DNA of 64,000 bases. It comes from Streptomyces sp. BA2 (GTDB taxonomy: Bacteria; Actinomycetota; Actinomycetes; Streptomycetales; Streptomycetaceae). The stretch is from positions 8,977,001 through 9,041,000 of the forward strand of contig NZ_WSRO01000002.1 of the NCBI RefSeq assembly GCF_009769735.1, given 5' to 3'. The translations under genes and the position numbers were made by a program. Of the stretch, positions 62,244 to 64,000 are shown one piece after another (position 1 is the stretch's first letter; each line of letters begins with the position of its first letter). The notes under the pieces are model-generated. The model was given only the letters and a program-made list of their open reading frames with translations, searched no databases and had not been told where the DNA came from.

Positions 62244-63131
62244 TCAGATGTCTTGCACATCGCCGTGGGTCGAGGAGGCGACCGTGTCCCGGTGGGCGAA
62301 GTCGCCGGGTGGGATGCCGGGGTGGTGGCTGGCCAGCTGTTCCGGCGCGGTCGCGGTCGCGGCCGGGCCGAGGGTGAGCCGGGAGACGATGCGGTAGCGG
62401 TCGCCGCGGTACAGCGAGTGGACGTACTCGACCGGGATGCCGGAATGGTCCGAGGTGAGCCGCTCGACCAGCAGAGCGGGGGAGAGTTCGGGCACTTCGA
62501 GCACCTCGGCCTCGGCCCGGGTCACCACCGTCGGCTCGATGGTCTGGGTCGCTTCGCGGACATGAACGTCGTGATGTGCGCTCAAGTGCTCGTACAGATC
62601 GCCGCTCTCCAGTTCCTGCGCGGAGAGGCCGGGCACCAGATCAGCTCGGATGTGCAGGTGCTCGATGGCCATCGGGGCGCCGTCGACGAGCCGCAGCCTG
62701 GCTACGTAGACGATGTGGGCGGCGGGGGAGAGGTGCAGCTTGCGGCCGACGCGGGCGCCGGCCTGGATGGTGGTGAACTCCAGGAGCCGGCTGGACCAGG
62801 CGCCCCCCGCGCGCGGCACCTTCAGCCCGTGCGCGGGCGAGATCAGTTCCTGGGTGATCTTCTCCGGCGCGACGAACATGCCACGCCCGTGTTCGCGGAC
62901 GAGAACGCCCGCTGCGACCAGTTCGTCGACGGCCGCGCGCAGGGTGGGGCGCGAGACGCCCAGGTCCGCGCAGAGCGCACGCTCGGAGGGGATGGGATCA
63001 CCGGGGCGCTGTGACTCGATGAGCTGCAGAAGGTGGTCACGGACCCGTTCCCGCTTGAGCACCGCTCCTGAGGAGCGCCGACCGACCCCCGCCTTTGCTG
63101 TCCCGCCCGCGTCGTTCGCGTCGGTCGCCAC
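62244..63131 (-). CDS. GntR/HutC family regulator with UTRA domain
   Basis: The 295-residue product has an N-terminal winged helix (KRERVRDHLLQLIESQRPGDPIPSE, CADLGVSRPTLRAAVDELVAAG) and a UTRA ligand domain (LSPAAHIVYVARLRLVDGAPMAIE). It is of the DasR/YvoA kind that senses phosphorylated sugars. It is divergent from the ABC solute-binding gene at 63338. The GTG at 63131 follows AGGAGG. Confidence 0.85.
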   Translation of the reverse strand: MATDANDAGGTAKAGVGRRSSGAVLKRERVRDHLLQLIESQRPGDPIPSERALCADLGVSRPTLRAAVDELVAAGVLVREHGRGMFVAPEKITQELISPAHGLKVPRAGGAWSSRLLEFTTIQAGARVGRKLHLSPAAHIVYVARLRLVDGAPMAIEHLHIRADLVPGLSAQELESGDLYEHLSAHHDVHVREATQTIEPTVVTRAEAEVLEVPELSPALLVERLTSDHSGIPVEYVHSLYRGDRYRIVSRLTLGPAATATAPEQLASHHPGIPPGDFAHRDTVASSTHGDVQDI

Positions 63132-63253
63132 CGCCCGCCCCCTCCTGCCGTACAACCAGCTGTCTGACCAGTTGACCACAGTTGACCACGGAAGCGGGGA
63201 GATCGAAAGCCAAAACATTAACTCCCCTGGTTGCAGCGGGGGTTGACGCATGC

Positions 63254-63269
63254 ATTGGTCTATGCCAGC
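63254..63269. promoter_or_regulatory. dre-like GntR/HutC site
   Basis: The sequence attggtctatgccagc is close to the DasR-responsive element consensus (A-C/T-TGGTCTAGACCA-G/C-T), with the TGGTCTA half intact and the second half degenerate. It lies about midway in the divergent region. Confidence 0.5.
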
Positions 63270-63289
63270 TTTCTCCCTCACCAGAGGTC

Positions 63290-63316
63290 ACCTGACCAGT
63301 TAGCAGCTGGTCAGGT
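63290..63316. promoter_or_regulatory. Inverted repeat ACCTGACCAG / CTGGTCAGGT
   Basis: Perfect 10-bp arms separated by 7 bp lie 22 bp before the SBP start codon. The arms contain the GGTC/GACC half-site used by HutC-type GntR proteins. It overlaps the leader and could also form a hairpin in the RNA. Confidence 0.55.
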
Positions 63317-63337
63317 CCGGCACCCCAGAGGTGAACC

Positions 63338-64000
63338 GTGAAGTTCCGTTTACTTGCCGGTGTGTCCGCGCTCGTCGCGGTCGCCGGGCTCAGTGCCTGT
63401 TCGTCCGGCTCCGGTGACGGGGAATCTGCCGGCGGTGGGAAGACCGCGATCGATGTGTGGCTCATGCGCGACAGCGTCTCGTCCGCCTTCCAGAAGGACT
63501 TCGAGAAGGGCTTCGAAGCCGCGCACCCGGACATCGACGTACGTATCCAGATCCAGGAGTGGGACGGCATCGGCGAGAAGGTCACCGCCGCGCTGGCCAG
63601 CAACGACGCCCCCGACGTCATCGAGACGGGCAACACCCAGGTCGCTCAGTTCGCGCAGAGCGGCGGTCTGCTGGACCTGAGTGACGAGGTCGACGACCTC
63701 GGCGGCGACGCCTGGCTCAAGGGACTCGCCGAGCCGGGAGCCTGGCAGGGCAAGCAGTACGGCATCCCGTACTACGCGGCGAACCGCGTCGTCATCTACC
63801 GCAAGGACCTCTTCGAGAAGGCCGGCGTCGACACCGCCGCGATCAAGACCCGCGACCAGTGGGTGACCGCGACGAAGAGGCTCAACAAGGGCTCACAGCA
63901 AGGCATTTACCTGCCCGGGCAGAACTGGTACACCTACGCCGGTTTCGTCTGGGACGAGGGCGGCGACCTCGCCACCAAGTCGGGCGGCACCTGGAAGGGC
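63338..64000 (+). CDS. ABC solute-binding lipoprotein (partial, runs off window)
   Basis: The open frame from GTG 63338 runs off the right edge (221 codons seen). The start MKFRLLAGVSALVAVAGLSAC has a lipobox LSAC, so it is a lipoprotein. The mature part has the sugar-binding fold of the MalE/ChiE type (AIDVWLMRDSVSSAFQKDF, GEKVTAALASNDAPDVIE, GIPYYAANRVVIYRKDLF). It is a carbohydrate ABC transporter binding protein, likely controlled by the divergent GntR/UTRA gene. The fifth codon is TTA, which in Streptomyces needs the bldA tRNA. Confidence 0.85.
   Translation, partial: MKFRLLAGVSALVAVAGLSACSSGSGDGESAGGGKTAIDVWLMRDSVSSAFQKDFEKGFEAAHPDIDVRIQIQEWDGIGEKVTAALASNDAPDVIETGNTQVAQFAQSGGLLDLSDEVDDLGGDAWLKGLAEPGAWQGKQYGIPYYAANRVVIYRKDLFEKAGVDTAAIKTRDQWVTATKRLNKGSQQGIYLPGQNWYTYAGFVWDEGGDLATKSGGTWKG

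Overview
The window is about 72% GC with dense, mostly short transcription units, GTG/TTG starts, GGAGG-type ribosome sites and long GC-rich hairpins in place of U-tract terminators. It carries a short chaplin, an orphan SpoIIE-type phosphatase, HTH/NB-ARC regulators and a TTA (bldA-type) codon. Together these point to a Streptomyces chromosome. The gene content (secreted hydrolases, small regulators, many lone enzymes, several broken genes, almost no housekeeping functions) suggests accessory DNA such as a chromosome arm. That placement is inference. No rRNA, tRNA, CRISPR array, integrase or transposase was recognised.

1-16.5 kb: a SAM methyltransferase; a translationally coupled pair of hypothetical proteins with a shared MSxVCNK start, divergent from an HTH/NB-ARC regulator; an Lrp-type regulator divergent from an amidohydrolase/AbgT transporter operon; two luciferase-like (LLM) oxidoreductases, a LysR regulator with a divergent glutamine-amidotransferase-like protein, a Nudix hydrolase, a SigJ-like sigma factor, a coiled-coil/Lys-rich/winged-helix protein, a MalY-like aminotransferase and a flavin-fold protein behind an iron-box-like site.

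16.5-28 kb: small secreted proteins, a second methyltransferase, then a three-gene unit (tandem-repeat peptide, JmjC/cupin hydroxylase, thioredoxin-like ferredoxin) that is the best candidate for an undescribed system. It is followed by RNase J, a spermidine-synthase-like protein, a DUF1838 protein, a chaplin, a STAS antagonist and a cytochrome P450.

28-44.5 kb: alpha/beta hydrolase, secreted phospholipase D-like enzyme, GNAT, DUF3500 protein, methyltransferases, secreted lipase, BtrH-like protein, HAD phosphatase, an ornithine carbamoyltransferase, a 926-residue membrane protein with an extracellular periplasmic-binding domain, an MFS transporter with its GntR regulator, and an NAD(P)-dependent oxidoreductase broken by a 10-bp tandem duplication beside a 5'-truncated HxlR regulator.

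44.5-64 kb: a large secreted PA14/propeller/CBM/DUF1080 protein, a lipoprotein, an acyl-CoA-dehydrogenase-like flavoenzyme, ArsR-type and PucR-type regulators, then a stretch rich in gene decay (frameshifted DUF6461, 5'-truncated secreted protein, RibD/DHFR remnant, truncated VOC protein, truncated and frameshifted tripeptidyl-aminopeptidase). Between these lie an intact serine hydrolase and a PAS/GAF/SpoIIE phosphatase. The window ends in a GntR/UTRA regulator divergent from a sugar-type ABC solute-binding lipoprotein that runs off the edge.
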